A stretch of DNA of 64,000 nucleotides from NCBI GenBank assembly GCA_963682055.1, contig OY821750.1, positions 33,034,081 to 33,098,080 of the forward strand, in the 5' to 3' direction. This DNA is from Primula veris. Taxonomy: Eukaryota > Streptophyta > Magnoliopsida > Ericales > Primulaceae. Both the position numbers and the translations under genes were made by a program. Of this stretch, positions 26,293 to 38,480 are shown piece by piece. Under the pieces are notes generated by a model, which was given only the letters and a program-made list of their open reading frames with translations, had not been told where the DNA came from and made no database searches. Position 1 is the first letter of the stretch. Each line of letters begins with the position of its first letter.

Positions 26293-27896
26293 CAACAGTT
26301 TCCGGGAAAAAGAATGCTAAATAGGGTAATTATAATGAACACGTTGGTTTATGGGTTCGAATGAGTAATTTTATCGCAGGACTAAAATAAGAAGGATATG
26401 GCAGTGCTGGCACTGCTTTTATTAGGCTAGTTTTCTATTCAATTCATCTCCACACCTTGAGTGAGGTAGTTTCGCTAATTTCAGAAAAAACAGCCATGCG
26501 ACCACATTGGCCTCGTAAAAAACCTGATAGAGTACATAATAGTAGTTACAAAGACCAATTCTTTTTACTAAAGTTAAGTTTGTATGAAGCTAAAAGAGTT
26601 CAAAACAACAGAAAATGCTGATTAATTTGTTAGTTCTAATATTGATTCCCATCTCAATAAAAAAATCATAAAAAAATATTCGATCAGCTACATTTACAAC
26701 TTAAACTATTTCCAGCCAATTAAACCATAAACAACTCATACAGCAATTCCGAACCATACCCATATCACTTTCTTCGTTTCTACACCAGAAAGTAATTAAC
26801 TTGAGAACCAAAATACATGTACAACTTAATACTATTTACCTATACAAAAAATTTGAATCATACCCACATCACTTTCTTCAATACTACCTGATAATGTTTA
26901 CTTGACAAAAATAAAATATACCCGAGATATATAACTGTATCAACAACATATACAATCAAAACTTATACTAATTTCAGTCAATTTATCCATTAACAGCACA
27001 TGCAACAATTATAAATCATCCCACATCACTTTCTTCAACACTAGCCCAAAAAACTAACTTGATAAAGAAAATATACACCATGTAGCTACAATTTACATCT
27101 TAAAAAACTATTTGCAGTAAATTCTGAACCAAACCCGCGTATCTTTCTTCAATACTACCTCCGAAAAAAGTAGTCTTGACAAAAAAAAGTTGCATTATAG
27201 ATACAAATTTCACTAAAATTATATTACTACAATCACAATTAAATACCAATCTCACTAAAATTAACCAATCAAACCAGCGTAACTTTTCTCCCAAAAAAAC
27301 GATTAACTTAACAAAAAAAAAAACACTATAGATACATACACACACACACACACACACATAAATCGCTACAATTACAAAAATTAAAACAATTCCTAATGAA
27401 AAGATACTTCCCTAAAAAAAACTTAAACTTGACCATAAAATATCAACTCAAGTCAAATGAGACTGCCCAATTTAGCCACTTTTTTTTCCAAAAATACCCC
27501 CTAAACTTTTTTATTAATTACCATAATAACTACTTTCATAAAAAATAAAAACTAATTACACTATTTCTCTCTCTTTAACCACACAAAATTTATTATATCC
27601 TATATTTTTTTCTCTAAATATTTGTATCATCGTCACAGTTTATATTATATTTTTTTCTTATATAATATATCGTTTTTTACTCTACATTTATATCATCATT
27701 ACAATTTATAACGTGGGATATAAAAGTATACCTGCGAGAGCATTGTTGTTGTATTGGGAAAACAAAAAGATAATTAGTCTTTTTATGTTCAAATCTTTCA
27801 TTTACATAACTTAAACCCATTGTTGATCTTATTGATCTACATATCAAATCCATTGGCGGCTGCCTTTTATTATATATTTATATATATTTATATATT

Positions 27897-27936
<40 letters not shown>

Positions 27937-28045
27937 CTGAGAGAGTGTGTGTGAAAATGATGTTTTTTTTTTGGTTCTTCGAATACATAAAAGGGTAAAA
28001 AAAAATAAAAAAATCTATATTTGCACGTGTGTGTTAACTTTGATA
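26293..28045. promoter_or_regulatory. 5' flank of AK-HSDH
   Basis: It is AT-rich, with a loosely repeated pattern (ATACCCACATCACTTTCTTC-like) several times between 26750 and 27150. A CA microsatellite lies at about 27338-27358. A copy of the dispersed repeat family lies at about 27430-27740. A (TA)n(GA)n tract lies at 27898-27937. No coding exon with a phase compatible with exon 2 of AK-HSDH was found here. Confidence 0.4.
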
Positions 28046-28560
28046 GTGGGTAGAGACTGAACTACGGTTAGATTTGACGGAATTAGATGATTAGACTGTG
28101 GTGGTTAAGATGAGTTTGACGGGATTAAGCATTAGACGAGTTATGTCTAAAAATCGCATAATGCCTTTTAAAAACATTGTTAATAGCGTGTGTTTTAAAA
28201 GACGAGCATAGATGGTGGGTAGATACTGGACCACTAATAGATTTGACGGAGTTAGATGATTAGGCCGTGGTGGTTAAGATGAGTTTGACGGGATTGAACA
28301 CTAAACAAGTTATTTCTGTCTAAAAATCGCATAATGCCTTTTAAAAACATTGTTAATAACGTGTGTTTTAAAAGACAAGCATAGATGGTGGGCAGATACT
28401 TGACCACTAGTAGATTTGACGGAATTAGATGATTAGGCCGTGGTGGTAAAGAGGAATTCGACGGGATTGAGCATTAGACGAGTTATTTCTGCCTAAAAAT
28501 CGCACAGCGTCTTTTAGAACATTGTTAATAGTCACGTGTGTGGTTGGAGAAGATTGATAT
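28046..28560. repeat. Tandem repeat, about 170 bp x 3
   Basis: Three consecutive copies start at 28046, 28215 and 28388 (periods 169 and 173). Each begins GTGGG(T/C)AGA and contains AGATTTGACGG, GGTGGT(T/A)AAGA and AAAAATCGCA. The copies differ by several substitutions. No coding potential is seen. Confidence 0.85.
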
Positions 28561-30542
28561 GGCGTAATTTGTATGATTTGAGAGAACTTTTGTCTCTACG
28601 TTGAAAATTATAATCATGTTTTCTTATATTTACATGCTATACGTTTGGATTGGATGACATCTTTTTTCGACTGGGTTTGGCTCCAACTATTTTTAGAACT
28701 CGCAATTCGTTAACCGGTGACATATTGTCTTTTATCGTCGTATAATAAATGTATTAGTTATCGTGGCAAACCCCAAGATATACAACAAGGGATGAACAAG
28801 AGTAGCCTATTCTCTTGGTTTTTTCACTCGGGGGCAAATAAAAGACTTTACACATTTCAATATAAAAGATTAATCGATCTAATAATAGATGGTAAATGAA
28901 TCGGTTTGAAAATACACTTAAAGATCAAAACTGAATTTTTTGTACATTCATTCTTTACAAGATGGTTTGGAAAGGAAGTACGTAGAAAGTACACATAACA
29001 TACTTTGTATATAATGATCTGATTTTTGTGCACAATGTGACATACTTACCAAACAAAATTCAACAAGGAGGACTAAATGGGACTTGAGCACTCGAGAAAA
29101 AACTGATCTTTTACCATGTATCCTGATTTTTTATTTATCAATTTTAGCATTTTACAATCCCTCAGAATTACGAAAGAAAAAAGTTCTAGGTCCGCCATTG
29201 TCGATCACTGTAAATGAAAAACATAGGCATACAAACTAATGTATGTTTATTTTTAGTTTCGGTCCAAGTTAGTTGTTTCTTGTTAATACTGACTATCAGG
29301 GATAAATTCACTCTTGTACTGCAGATCTATGAGTTTTTAACAACTTGTACAGTTGTAGACTTCTACACTTCTTTTCCAATGTTCCTTATCCAGTCATTTA
29401 TCTATAACAGTATGTATTTTGTCGCAACTGAGTCCGTATTGGTGACAAATATGAGAATTGAGATGGAAAATATGATTCTACTTAAATGATGTCAGTCGTT
29501 TTGTTAGGATGGTGTACAACTGGTTGAATCAAATAGATTTTTGTAGAAGTTGCTAAGAAAAAAAACGGATGGATTGGTTAACCAAGTAACTAAATTAGGC
29601 CCTATAAATGCTTATGATTTATTGTACACCTCAATTGGAAGGGGAAAAAACATGTAGATTGGTGATCAAATTAGAACAAGATTGATAAGAACGAATGCAA
29701 ACTGATGAAAGTTGATTGGTGTACTTTACTGCGAGAAAAGCCAATTACGCTTTAAGTGTAGTAGCATAGCCTTACGAGAAGTTACTTTGTGGATATGGGT
29801 TCTTAATGTTAGTTCTTGGGAAGTCATTTTTGGTACTAAACTATGTACTAATATTTTCCACTTCTTAACATTTTTAACAGTTTAACCATCTTTTTGTCAA
29901 AATTTCGGGAGGACTGAAAATCCCAAGACATTAGCTCAGAGCATGAATTGAAACAAACACGGCATTAGCTACATTTCATAATAGTGTTTGGATAGCTTTG
30001 TCACTCGGGTTTTTAGTGTTTAGATTTTGGAATGAATGGCTTTCCAAATGGTGTTTGTCGTTTATAGAACCATGAATAACTGCAATTGTACGTAGTATAA
30101 CTGCCATTTAGTAACCGTAATAATGGGTCAACAATGAAAATACATTTGTTTGGTGCACAAATTTATTATGTATAAGTCAGTATAATAAAAGTTATCTTTA
30201 TATGATGATATTATAATTATATATATTGCTAATTTGCAAGAGTTAGTTCCTTTATTTGCTTACTTTTTTGTCTCACGATGTATCGTTGCAACAAACCTAG
30301 CGCAGGTTAGACTTAAAAAAAGAAAGGCCTGTAAAATTTCTGAAATATCATAACTAACCAAATTATTCATGTTGCACTTGTTAGTTGTTACATATCTTTT
30401 CCTCAAAATACTACTGGTATTAGGATAAAGATTTCCTTTTTCTCCCTTTCTTGTGCATATTAAGATTCATATTCTTCTATTTCTTTCTTTTGATGGAGCG
30501 GATGAAAAGCTTGCATTTATTTATTTCTTTCTGTTTTCGCAG
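28561..30542. other. Intergenic, no gene recognised
   Basis: Short open frames only, none with recognisable similarity. I looked for an exon encoding the DxDG nucleophile motif expected upstream of the phosphatase pseudogene and did not find one. Confidence 0.4.
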
Positions 30543-31529
30543 ACGCGGAGAAGTTTTATACCGAAGTCCAAAAGATTGTTCTTGCTAGATTTTACAAAAC
30601 TTTTGATTGGTTTCTCAAGCCAAAAATGATGGGGAAGAAAGCCATTGAGGCTGCTCGAGTGTTTGTGGAAGAGACTGGAATTAGCCATTCTCTTACCGCT
30701 GAAGATTTTCTAATAGCGAGAGAGGATATGTTGAGAAGCATGTTTCCTACTAGTGAGCTAATGCCAGGTACTAAATAATGAATATTCAGTTTTGCAAAAT
30801 CTTACGATAAAACTTTTAATAGCTTTTTTTTTGTATCTCAATTACAATTTAAGATATGTAGAAAGTACTAACAGATGATGAGATTTACGATACAGTATTA
30901 ATAACTTGTTTGGTGGTGTGGATGTTGGTGTATGTCTATACATATAAATATACCAACCACCTCCATCGTAGTTAAAAAATTTATGGTTAAAATTGTTTTT
31001 TCCCTTTTCTCTTTGTAGGGGCAAGTCGCTTGATCAACCACCTCCATCGTAGTGGAATACCAATATGTGTGGCAACAGGGTATCTATCATTATCTATCTA
31101 CCATCCCCTCCTCACTACATAAACATTTTGACTAAACGCATTGTAACATATTCCTCAGATCTCACACGCTACATTTTGAACTAAAAACACAAAAGCACGA
31201 AGAACTGTTTGCATTGATGCATCACGTTGTTTGTGGTGATGATCCAGAAGTTAAACAAGGCAAGCCATTCCCTGCTATCTTTCTTGCAGCAGCCAGGAGA
31301 TTTGAGGTAATTAAACTAATTGGCAAATTGATTTTATTATAGTCGTGTAACTTCATGTTTCCTTTAATAACTTTTACAAATTGATAAATTATTGTGCCTT
31401 TTTTAGGGAGGTCCTATCAATCCATGTAAATTGTCTTGTTTTTGAAGATACACCAGCTAGAGTTTCTGCAGCTAAGAATGCTCAAATGTAAGTTGTCTAC
31501 TTAGTTTGTTTAAAATTTGCCAAATGATC

Positions 31530-31739
31530 AAAGTTTTTGTTTGGTTGTTAGCTCTTAAGCTCGAGTCTTTTGTTGCTCTTTTGCTTATAAACTGCAAACA
31601 AATTTCGCTGACTAGCTTCAGAGCTGCTTTCTGGTTTGTAAAAACCAGAAGTTACAAGATCAGACAATATAAGCTTTTTTCTCAGCCTCAAAATCAATGA
31701 AGCCAACTTGTTTTCCTAAAAGCTGTCTCTAATCAAGCC
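31530..31739. mobile_element. Tourist-like MITE in the pseudogene's last intron
   Basis: It contains GTTTGGTTGTTAGCTC near the left end and ends AATCAAGCCC followed by TAA. The internal motifs (GCTTATAAACTGC, TTTTCTCAGCCTC, AAGCCAACTTG) match the copies in AK-HSDH introns. The left terminus is degraded. Confidence 0.5.
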
Positions 31740-32433
31740 CTAAAATCTTCCAAAAAGCACTTATCATACATATTTATCTTTCGTGTAACCGAGAATTTCA
31801 TTTCATTAACTAGGAGGATAGTAAGATTAGAAGAAATCATTCTAGTAGCTGGTATGAGGTTGCTTTGATATGTCCATATAAGGCTTGTTAGTTTTCTTTG
31901 CATACACATGTATGAACAATCCTACAAAATATCATTTAAAGTTCAAACCATACACTAGATAATAAAATACATAATATTGTCCAGAACACACTTATCCTAT
32001 ATGCTATATGTAACATCGCAGACTCTTATTTTACTTCACCGTTACACTAAAATAATCAGGAGAGTGATATGGCTGTTACATTTTCGTCCAAGCAGCTATT
32101 ATTTAGGTATATTATGTGCTTTGATCCCCAATTATGTACACATATATCATTATTCATTTACCAATTTATCTTCATGTATATGTATGTTTGTGGCTTTTTT
32201 TCATTTTTACTAGTTTTACTAACTTTCTAAGCACAACTACAATAACACACTACACAAATCTGTCAAAAGAGTTCTATTTTCTTAACCATTATATATTTTT
32301 TTTACTAAAGAGGGACAGTACCCCCCCCAAACTTTCATTTCATAAAAATGGTGTCTAACTCAGTTTTTACGCAATAAACCAGTGATTAATAGGGACAGTA
32401 TTCCTCAATTCACGCAATAAACCAGTGATTAAC

Positions 32434-32814
32434 GGAAGCAGTGTGCCTGACTCTGAGTCAGGGTGACTCAGAGTCCAAAATTGTTAATAAAACGCTCAAT
32501 TTTATTTTAATTGTCTTTGTTTTTTAAAGTCAAAAGTATATAAAACTTACATAAACTTACAAATATGAAAATAAACAACAAGCAACATTTTGTATCTATA
32601 TATTATTATATTTACATATACATGTTTATAATATGTATGTATACTACATATATAATATTCAAAATTTTCAAATAATAGTTATAACTTGATTTCATTGAAT
32701 TATGTAAGTTTTACATAATTTTGATTTTAAAAATCAAAAACAATTAAAATAAAATTGAGCATTTTATTAGCAATTTTGGACTCTGAGTCAGGCACACTGC
32801 TTCCGTGATTAACC
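32434..32814. mobile_element. Mutator-like MITE with 9-bp target duplication
   Basis: A 381-bp fold-back element. It starts GGAAGCAGTGTGCCTGACTC and ends with the exact inverse. The arms stay complementary for about 80 bases apart from a small insertion in the left arm, and the middle is AT-rich. A perfect 9-bp duplication GTGATTAAC flanks it (32425-32433 and 32815-32823), the size expected for Mutator-like transposition. No coding capacity. It lies in the last intron of the phosphatase pseudogene. Confidence 0.88.
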
Positions 32815-33136
32815 CAGTAAGTGTGATGGGCCATTGACTCATTCTCACTCTTGTCTCTCACCAACATAATTTTCAGATTCTGTAATTCTAATATTTGAGA
32901 GGAAATTTCCTCTCATGAAGCCATGCCAAATACGCTTCAATTGAGTCAAATGACTAATCTGTTTCTGATACATCTGTATTCATACGTATAACTACATATG
33001 CAGGTCAGTGGTTATGGTACTGAATACAACGCTCGAGAACTCGTTTCAGGGAGAAGCTGATGAGGTCCTCGGTTCCCTTTTGGATTTCAACCCCGCTCAC
33101 TGGGGTTTACCTCCGTTTGAAAAAGCTTCAACTTAA

Positions 33137-35115
33137 AAACTACTGTTTTTCTTTAAACAAAATGTCACAATTCCATTCTTCTTTTACTTACTCAATGGAG
33201 TATATTATGGGAAGCCAGCATCAATATGATTATTTATTAGAGAATGAATTATGGATGCAGTGCCATTTTTCTTGTCACTCTTCTTAGAAATTCGGTTCAA
33301 AAGGGCAATGGAAGTTGAACTTGTGTTTATACTTCATATTTGAGTTGCAAATGAGACTTTGATTGTAAATTTTTTATTTTCCTTACATTATTGTTTATAA
33401 ATTTTCTGAAGCTTTGGCTGCATTTTTCTTGGGGCGTTTTGTTGAGAAACCGTCAAAATCAAGTAGTATGATTTCGGACGGAAATGACTTCTGAGTATCA
33501 TATATTCTGAGTTAACAGTCAAGTTCTGCTGAAGGACAATATCAAGTAGTATTATGTTATTTGATTTTGGACGGAAATGAACGATTATGAAGGTCTATAT
33601 AAATCATAAAATAAATATAATACTTAGTAACATAGAAGAAGAATAAATAAATTCAGATATCATTGCTTACAAAGATGGCAAAGACATCATGCTATATATG
33701 TCAACTTCTTGTCTGCAAGTTAATGTTTCCGAGATTTAGGAAACAAATTGAAACATTGGGATCTCCAAAACATTTACACCAAAACCTTAGTTACTTTTAG
33801 TACGTGTTTGTAATCCGAAAAAGTCATGTGAAAATGAAATAATTTCCTGAAAAAACATTTTTTAATTATTTGACTTCATAAGAAAACTAGTTGAAAATAA
33901 AATAAAATAAAGTGTGGAAAATGATATAAACCATTTTACTTTCAAAATTGAGAAGAAAAGTAAAACAAACGAGAAAAGTGAGACTATCTACCTATATCTC
34001 CCTTTATTTTCTTTTGTTATATCTTGATTTACCAACCTTTTAAACAAATGATCGAAAAATAATTTCAAGTTAATTTTTCTTGATTTTACTTTATTTTTCT
34101 TTTCTTTTCCGTGTCATTTTTCGGGTTGCAAACACACCCTTAGTGTTCTTCAAGTTTTGTGAATATTTTACCCTCTAAAAAAAAGTTTTGCGATTTTTTT
34201 TTCATGAACTAGTATCGGGTTATAATTACACACATATTAATGCTACGAAGTCTTATGTAGTTAAGCAAATTAATGTATATGTATCCTCTTATTAACTTGT
34301 TGTACAAATTTGTGTCAAAATCTAACAAAATTCAAAAGATCAAAGTCATGGAAGGATCCAAAGTTGGGAAACCGTTTTTTTAACCCATTTTAGGCCAGAT
34401 TTTGCTCTGGCTCCTTCTTAAAAGTAAAAACATAAAATCATTTATGGATTTTATAAATCAGGAAAAACTTAAAAAACTTCCAAGCCTCAGAGTTCGCAAA
34501 ACCACAATATCGATGACCGTTACTTTATGAATTAGGATAAACTTTGCGACAAGGTTGTTTGACAAAGTTCAATTGAAACTTGTAGTAACATTCTGTTTAA
34601 TTATTTAGAGACATTTTTTCATAAACATATAACATATGATACGTATTTTTTGTGCTCTTGAAAAAATAAAATTCGAGCAAAACTAGGAAAGTTTAGTTGC
34701 AGGGGCGAGATCGAGAAACTAATATTACTATATACTAATTAAATTTGTTAATTCAAGTCAATAATACTTTTACATACATTAGGCAAAAAGAAAAACTAGA
34801 TAACTAATTAAGTACATGATCAACCAAACCAACATGCCTAACCTAGCTATATATACCTTTAGAGCCTCATTGCAGAAATAATGCTATTCCGAAATTTTAA
34901 TATAGTTGTAATGTCTTTTTCTTAATGCATTAGTTAGGTACGTTATCGTACTATTAAACACTCAACAATTAAATGAACACATCTACTGATCAGCTTTAAA
35001 GGAATAAGGTTATATAATAAGTTGGTTTTTCTTGCTGGCTATAAAAAGTTAGGATAGTTATAATATAATGTTATTTATTTAGGTTTGAAACTTTTCTTTG
35101 GTTGTGTATGTTTTC
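33137..35115. other. Intergenic AT-rich stretch
   Basis: It follows the pseudogene. A roughly 15-bp phrase with AAGTAGTATGATTTCGGACG/AAGTAGTATTATG...GGACG occurs twice near 33460 and 33545. Nothing else recognisable. Confidence 0.3.
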
Positions 35116-35448
35116 TGTTAGAGTAATTATCCCACATCGTCTAGATAAATGTATCGTAATGGTAAGAATGAATATCTCTTTATAAACCACATGCTCGATT
35201 ATTATCTAGACGATGTGGGATAGTTACTCTAACACTCCCCCTCGCTCGTGTCCCGACATTTCAAGGGTCGTACGAGCGGACATATTCAATTGGTGGAGGT
35301 GAGCCCAACATCGCTAGGTCCGCTCTGATATCATATTAGAATCCATATTACTTACCATTAAAAGGCCTCGTAATGGTAAGGATGAATATCTCTTTATAAA
35401 CTGCAGGCTCGATTATTATCTAGACGATGTGGGATAATTACTCTAACA
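35116..35448 (-). mobile_element. TRIM-like miniature LTR retrotransposon
   Basis: Two terminal repeats of about 115-119 bp (35116-35234 and about 35335-35448) share GATTATTATCTAGACGATGT and GAATATCTCTTTATAAAC. Read on the minus strand, the first repeat is followed by a sequence close to the methionine-tRNA primer site (TGATATCAGAGCGG, plus strand about 35320-35333). The roughly 100-bp interior ends in a polypurine tract (GAGCGAGGGGGAG) before the second repeat. There is no coding capacity, as is usual for TRIMs. The repeats end in TGTTAGAGT/ACTCTAACA. I could not see a clear target duplication. Confidence 0.75.
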
Positions 35449-35753
35449 CCGCTTGACTATTATAGTGTTCTTCAAAAAAAAAAATAACACAAGGAAAAGC
35501 ATTTTGATAAGCCACATTTTGATATAAGCAATTAATTATGAGAGACTTTTGTGTATTATTAGAAAGATGTATATGTTGCTACAAAAATTTAAGTAAATTT
35601 AGAGCTTCTTACATCTGAAGACAAAGAGTTGGTGTTAAAACACAAAACTTTTGCGCAATTCCGATATCTAAACATCTCATCATTCTTTTCGAATGAACTT
35701 GTATAACTTGTTAACATTCTCATGGTAAAATATTCCTCCAAATTGTAAAAACA

Positions 35754-37228
35754 CTAAGACGGTGTCTTCGCTTTTCTTGATTTTGCCTTGACTGGGAGAA
35801 TTCGAATTCTCTTTGCGACTCTCACAAAATCCCTAAAGAAAAATATATCATCAGCCATAACGCGAAGGAAAAGAAATTGACGATATCTAATAATCATTGA
35901 TGTCGTTTTCTTGCAACCCTGATTTCTTAGCACATTAACAAAAAATATAAAAACTGCATCTAGTTCTAATTTTATGTGCGTTGAGACATTGGAATGGAAA
36001 TAATGGACAAGATCAATTTTCAAAACCGCCGCTCATCCTAACCTTGTTTAAATGTCCAAATAATCGAGATTTGGTGGGTCAACATATGCTTCAAAATGTC
36101 GCATGATCCTAGCTTATAGTTATTGTCATGGTGTTTGAAATGTGCATTTGGCTACAGATTGTTATTTCAAGAATTGTGTGACCTTAGAGGCATACTTTTT
36201 ATAGCGAAGACGATATAGTAAGTCTTTTTACAGGTTGTAGTAAGTATTTTCTGGTGCTGGAAAAAATAAAATGATCCTTCCTTTTTAGTTTTTATACATA
36301 TATTATATATGCTAGCATATAGTATATGTATATGCAGTACTTACTTCCAATTAAGATCACCAACAAGGAGGAGATCGTTTTCTAGATCTTCATAAGCAAT
36401 GAGGTAACCAGGAACAGCATTCGATAAATCAAGAGTTGTAACCTCGTTATCAATAGTAACATCATCAACAAATATTTTCCGCAGAGCCTTGGCAAAACTT
36501 TGGTAGCTTGTATGTTTATCAAGACTGATCCTGTGACAAATTGACCGCCCTTCCAGCACCACCGTCACTGGCGGCACTATTGTTGCTGCTAGGTTATCGT
36601 CGAAACCAAAAAGCATCGAGTGAAAATTAGGTGTTGCTGGAGTCAAAAGAGAAAAAAGGGAAATATTTAGAAGCAGAAGATGAATTAATTAGGAACAAAT
36701 AGGCTACACACTTGTACTATAATAGTATAATGTATCGCTAAATAATTTTAAAGAATGAATTAGATTGATCAATGATCACTAATCTGAAGTTTTAGCAACA
36801 AGGTTTTCCCATGAAGACAAAAAGAGTGCTTCTAATTTTCCAAATTCTAAAGCTTAATTTAGTTGTCATGATAGTTTTTCATATAGATCATCCTTGGAAG
36901 TTGGAAGACCAGCTTATATATACAATTAATTAATGTGACAAACAAGATAGAAATGGTTCTCAAAATGAAACAAAAAGTGATCACCTTAGTTTCCAATAAT
37001 GTCATTTGCAAGATTATTATAAGCATGATGCAAAATCAATGTTAAAGAAAGCAAAATCTTAGCTAAAGCATAAGATTTTAGCAGTCGAAAAACAAGATTT
37101 TAAACTTTTTTTAAGCTTTAAATCGAGTGTAAAATACCTGTGATAGCACTCTTTTCCGAGACTGATTCTCTCCTCCCTTGCCACTTCATCTTTAAGGATT
37201 CTTGCACTTTTGATTCACAACTATCCAT
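35754..37228 (-). CDS. IAA33: Aux/IAA protein, IAA33-like (3 exons)
   Basis: Exons 37228-37138, 36636-36345 and 35832-35754 join in frame to give 153 residues. Residues of about 50-150 form a PB1-type domain shared with Aux/IAA and ARF proteins: VVLEGRSICHRISLDKH (with the conserved lysine-type face), AYEDLENDLLLVGDLNWKDF (the acidic OPCA-like motif) and VRVAKRIRILPVK. This is close to Arabidopsis IAA33. The LxLxL repression motif and the GWPPV degron of canonical Aux/IAA proteins are absent, as in IAA33. The protein is therefore expected to dimerise with auxin response factors in the nucleus without TIR1-triggered degradation; this role is known for the family and inferred here. The start is the only suitable Met (MDSCESKVQESL). 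A TATA-rich stretch lies near 37376-37390. Confidence 0.88.
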
Positions 37229-38262
37229 GATCTCTTCCTTTATTTTCTTGCTAGGTTATTTTTCAAATTTATAAAAAATAAACCCTAGCTAGCTGTTTTT
37301 ATTTTGGTTAGAAAAGTTAAGTAGCTAAAAAAACGGAGAAGTGATAATGGGAGTGTGAAATTCCATGTGTTCAATTATATATATATATAGGGAAGAGTAC
37401 TTAAGGCATTTTATAAGACAAAAAATAATAATTATTGGGAGTAGGAGCATAAATGTCGGAAGAGAAAAATATGATCTGAAACAAAAAACAACTCTTTTAA
37501 CTTTGAGTTGTTGGTACATAAATTTCAATGTTTGCCTCTTAAAAGCCAGTGCAACATTGAATCTGATGAATTGGAAAAATTAAAATTAAATGTTTTCTTT
37601 CTTAGGCTGCTCATTTTACGGAAATAAATGAAGATCTAGATATACTCATCATGTATCAATATTTGATATTTACATGCATCATTTTCAGATAGGAAATACT
37701 ATAGATCCAAAATAAAACTCGATTGTCTATCACTCGAAAAATGATGAATAATCCGATGGAGAATTTTGTATCAAAGAAAAAATATCATATTGCACATAAA
37801 TAGTGACAGGTTTTAGTTCCTCACATATTAATGGAGACGTTATGACGACATATTTTTATTTTATGAAAGAATAACATGCTATAGATTTAGGTTGCTGGTT
37901 GGAAACTTTATTTATCCAACAAAAAGGACTGCATTATTGTTTTAGGTGTTGGCGCCTTTTAAGTCTATTATAACCACAGCCATGTAAATACAGTCATCTG
38001 TTAAATACAGACGATATCTGCTCGATACAGACGACGACTGTATTAGTGTGGTGGGGTATAAGTCACGCCACGTAATAAAAACTCAATTTACTAAAAATAA
38101 AAATAAAAATAATTTTTTTTAATTAATATTAATTAAATTTAGGGTAGACTCAAACTAGTGTTCCAATATATTTATTTGGGTTTTTAGTAGGTTGAGTTTT
38201 TATTACGTGGCATGATTTGTATCATTACCGTCAGTATTAATCATGCGTAAAAGCAAAACCCA
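37229..38262. promoter_or_regulatory. 5' flank of the IAA33-like gene
   Basis: AT-rich. It includes a TATATATATATAG stretch about 150 bp upstream of the start codon. Near 38060-38215 there is an inverted repeat (ACGTAATAAAAACTCAA and its inverse around AT-rich sequence) that may be another small MITE. No gene seen. Confidence 0.35.
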
Positions 38263-38271
38263 TAAATATAT

Positions 38272-38480
38272 GAGGTGCACTTATTACACTACATAATTTC
38301 TGAAAAAACGCGTGAACCGTAGATTAAATCTACGGTTTACAGTGATCCACTGTAAACCGTAGATTTAATCTACGGTTTGTATTGATTTAATGCAAACCGT
38401 AGATTAAATCTACGGTTTACAGTGGATCACTGTAAACCGTAGATTTAATCTACGGTTTACATTATTTCACAGATTTTTTG
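38272..38480. repeat. Left terminal inverted region of the MULE
   Basis: It begins GAGGTGC at 38272. From about 38317 it contains four palindromes ACCGTAGATT(T)AATCTACGGT alternating with ACAGTGATCCACTGT and ACAGTGGATCACTGT. It could fold back on itself as well as pair with the right end. Confidence 0.9.

Larger units (their letters stand above)
30543..33136 (+). pseudogene. HAD-family glycerol-3-phosphatase-like pseudogene (5' truncated, frameshifted)
   Basis: Exon-like blocks 30543-30767, 31019-31079, 31159-31306, 31407-31487 and 33004-33136 have proper GT-AG borders. They encode, in order, parts of a haloacid-dehalogenase phosphatase of the plant glycerol-3-phosphatase/GS1 type: MMGKKAIEAARVFVEETG, FPTSELMPGASRLI, GIPICVATG, MHHVVCGDDPEV, VFEDTPARVSAAKNA and LGSLLDFNPAHWGLPPFE. 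The upstream exon with the catalytic DxDG nucleophile motif is missing. The fourth block is 81 rather than 80 bases, a one-base insertion before VFEDTP that breaks the frame. The C-terminal block reads through to a normal stop. The last intron (31488-33003) is inflated by mobile elements. Such enzymes dephosphorylate small sugar phosphates. This copy should be inactive unless an undetected upstream exon exists and the insertion is a sequencing error. Confidence 0.75.

Noticed and set aside
26440..26500. Candidate upstream AK-HSDH exon on the minus strand (MAVFSEISETTSLK followed by GTGTGG)
   Set aside because: It ends in phase 0, whereas the next exon needs two carried bases; joining them gives an immediate stop.
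27715..27760. Candidate AK-HSDH leader exon on the minus strand (ATGCTCTCGCAG before GTATAC)
   Set aside because: The phase does not match the downstream exon, and the peptide would be only four residues.
38272..38480. CRISPR-like array of regularly spaced palindromes
   Set aside because: Only four units, in a plant genome, at a transposon terminus with an inverted copy at the other end.
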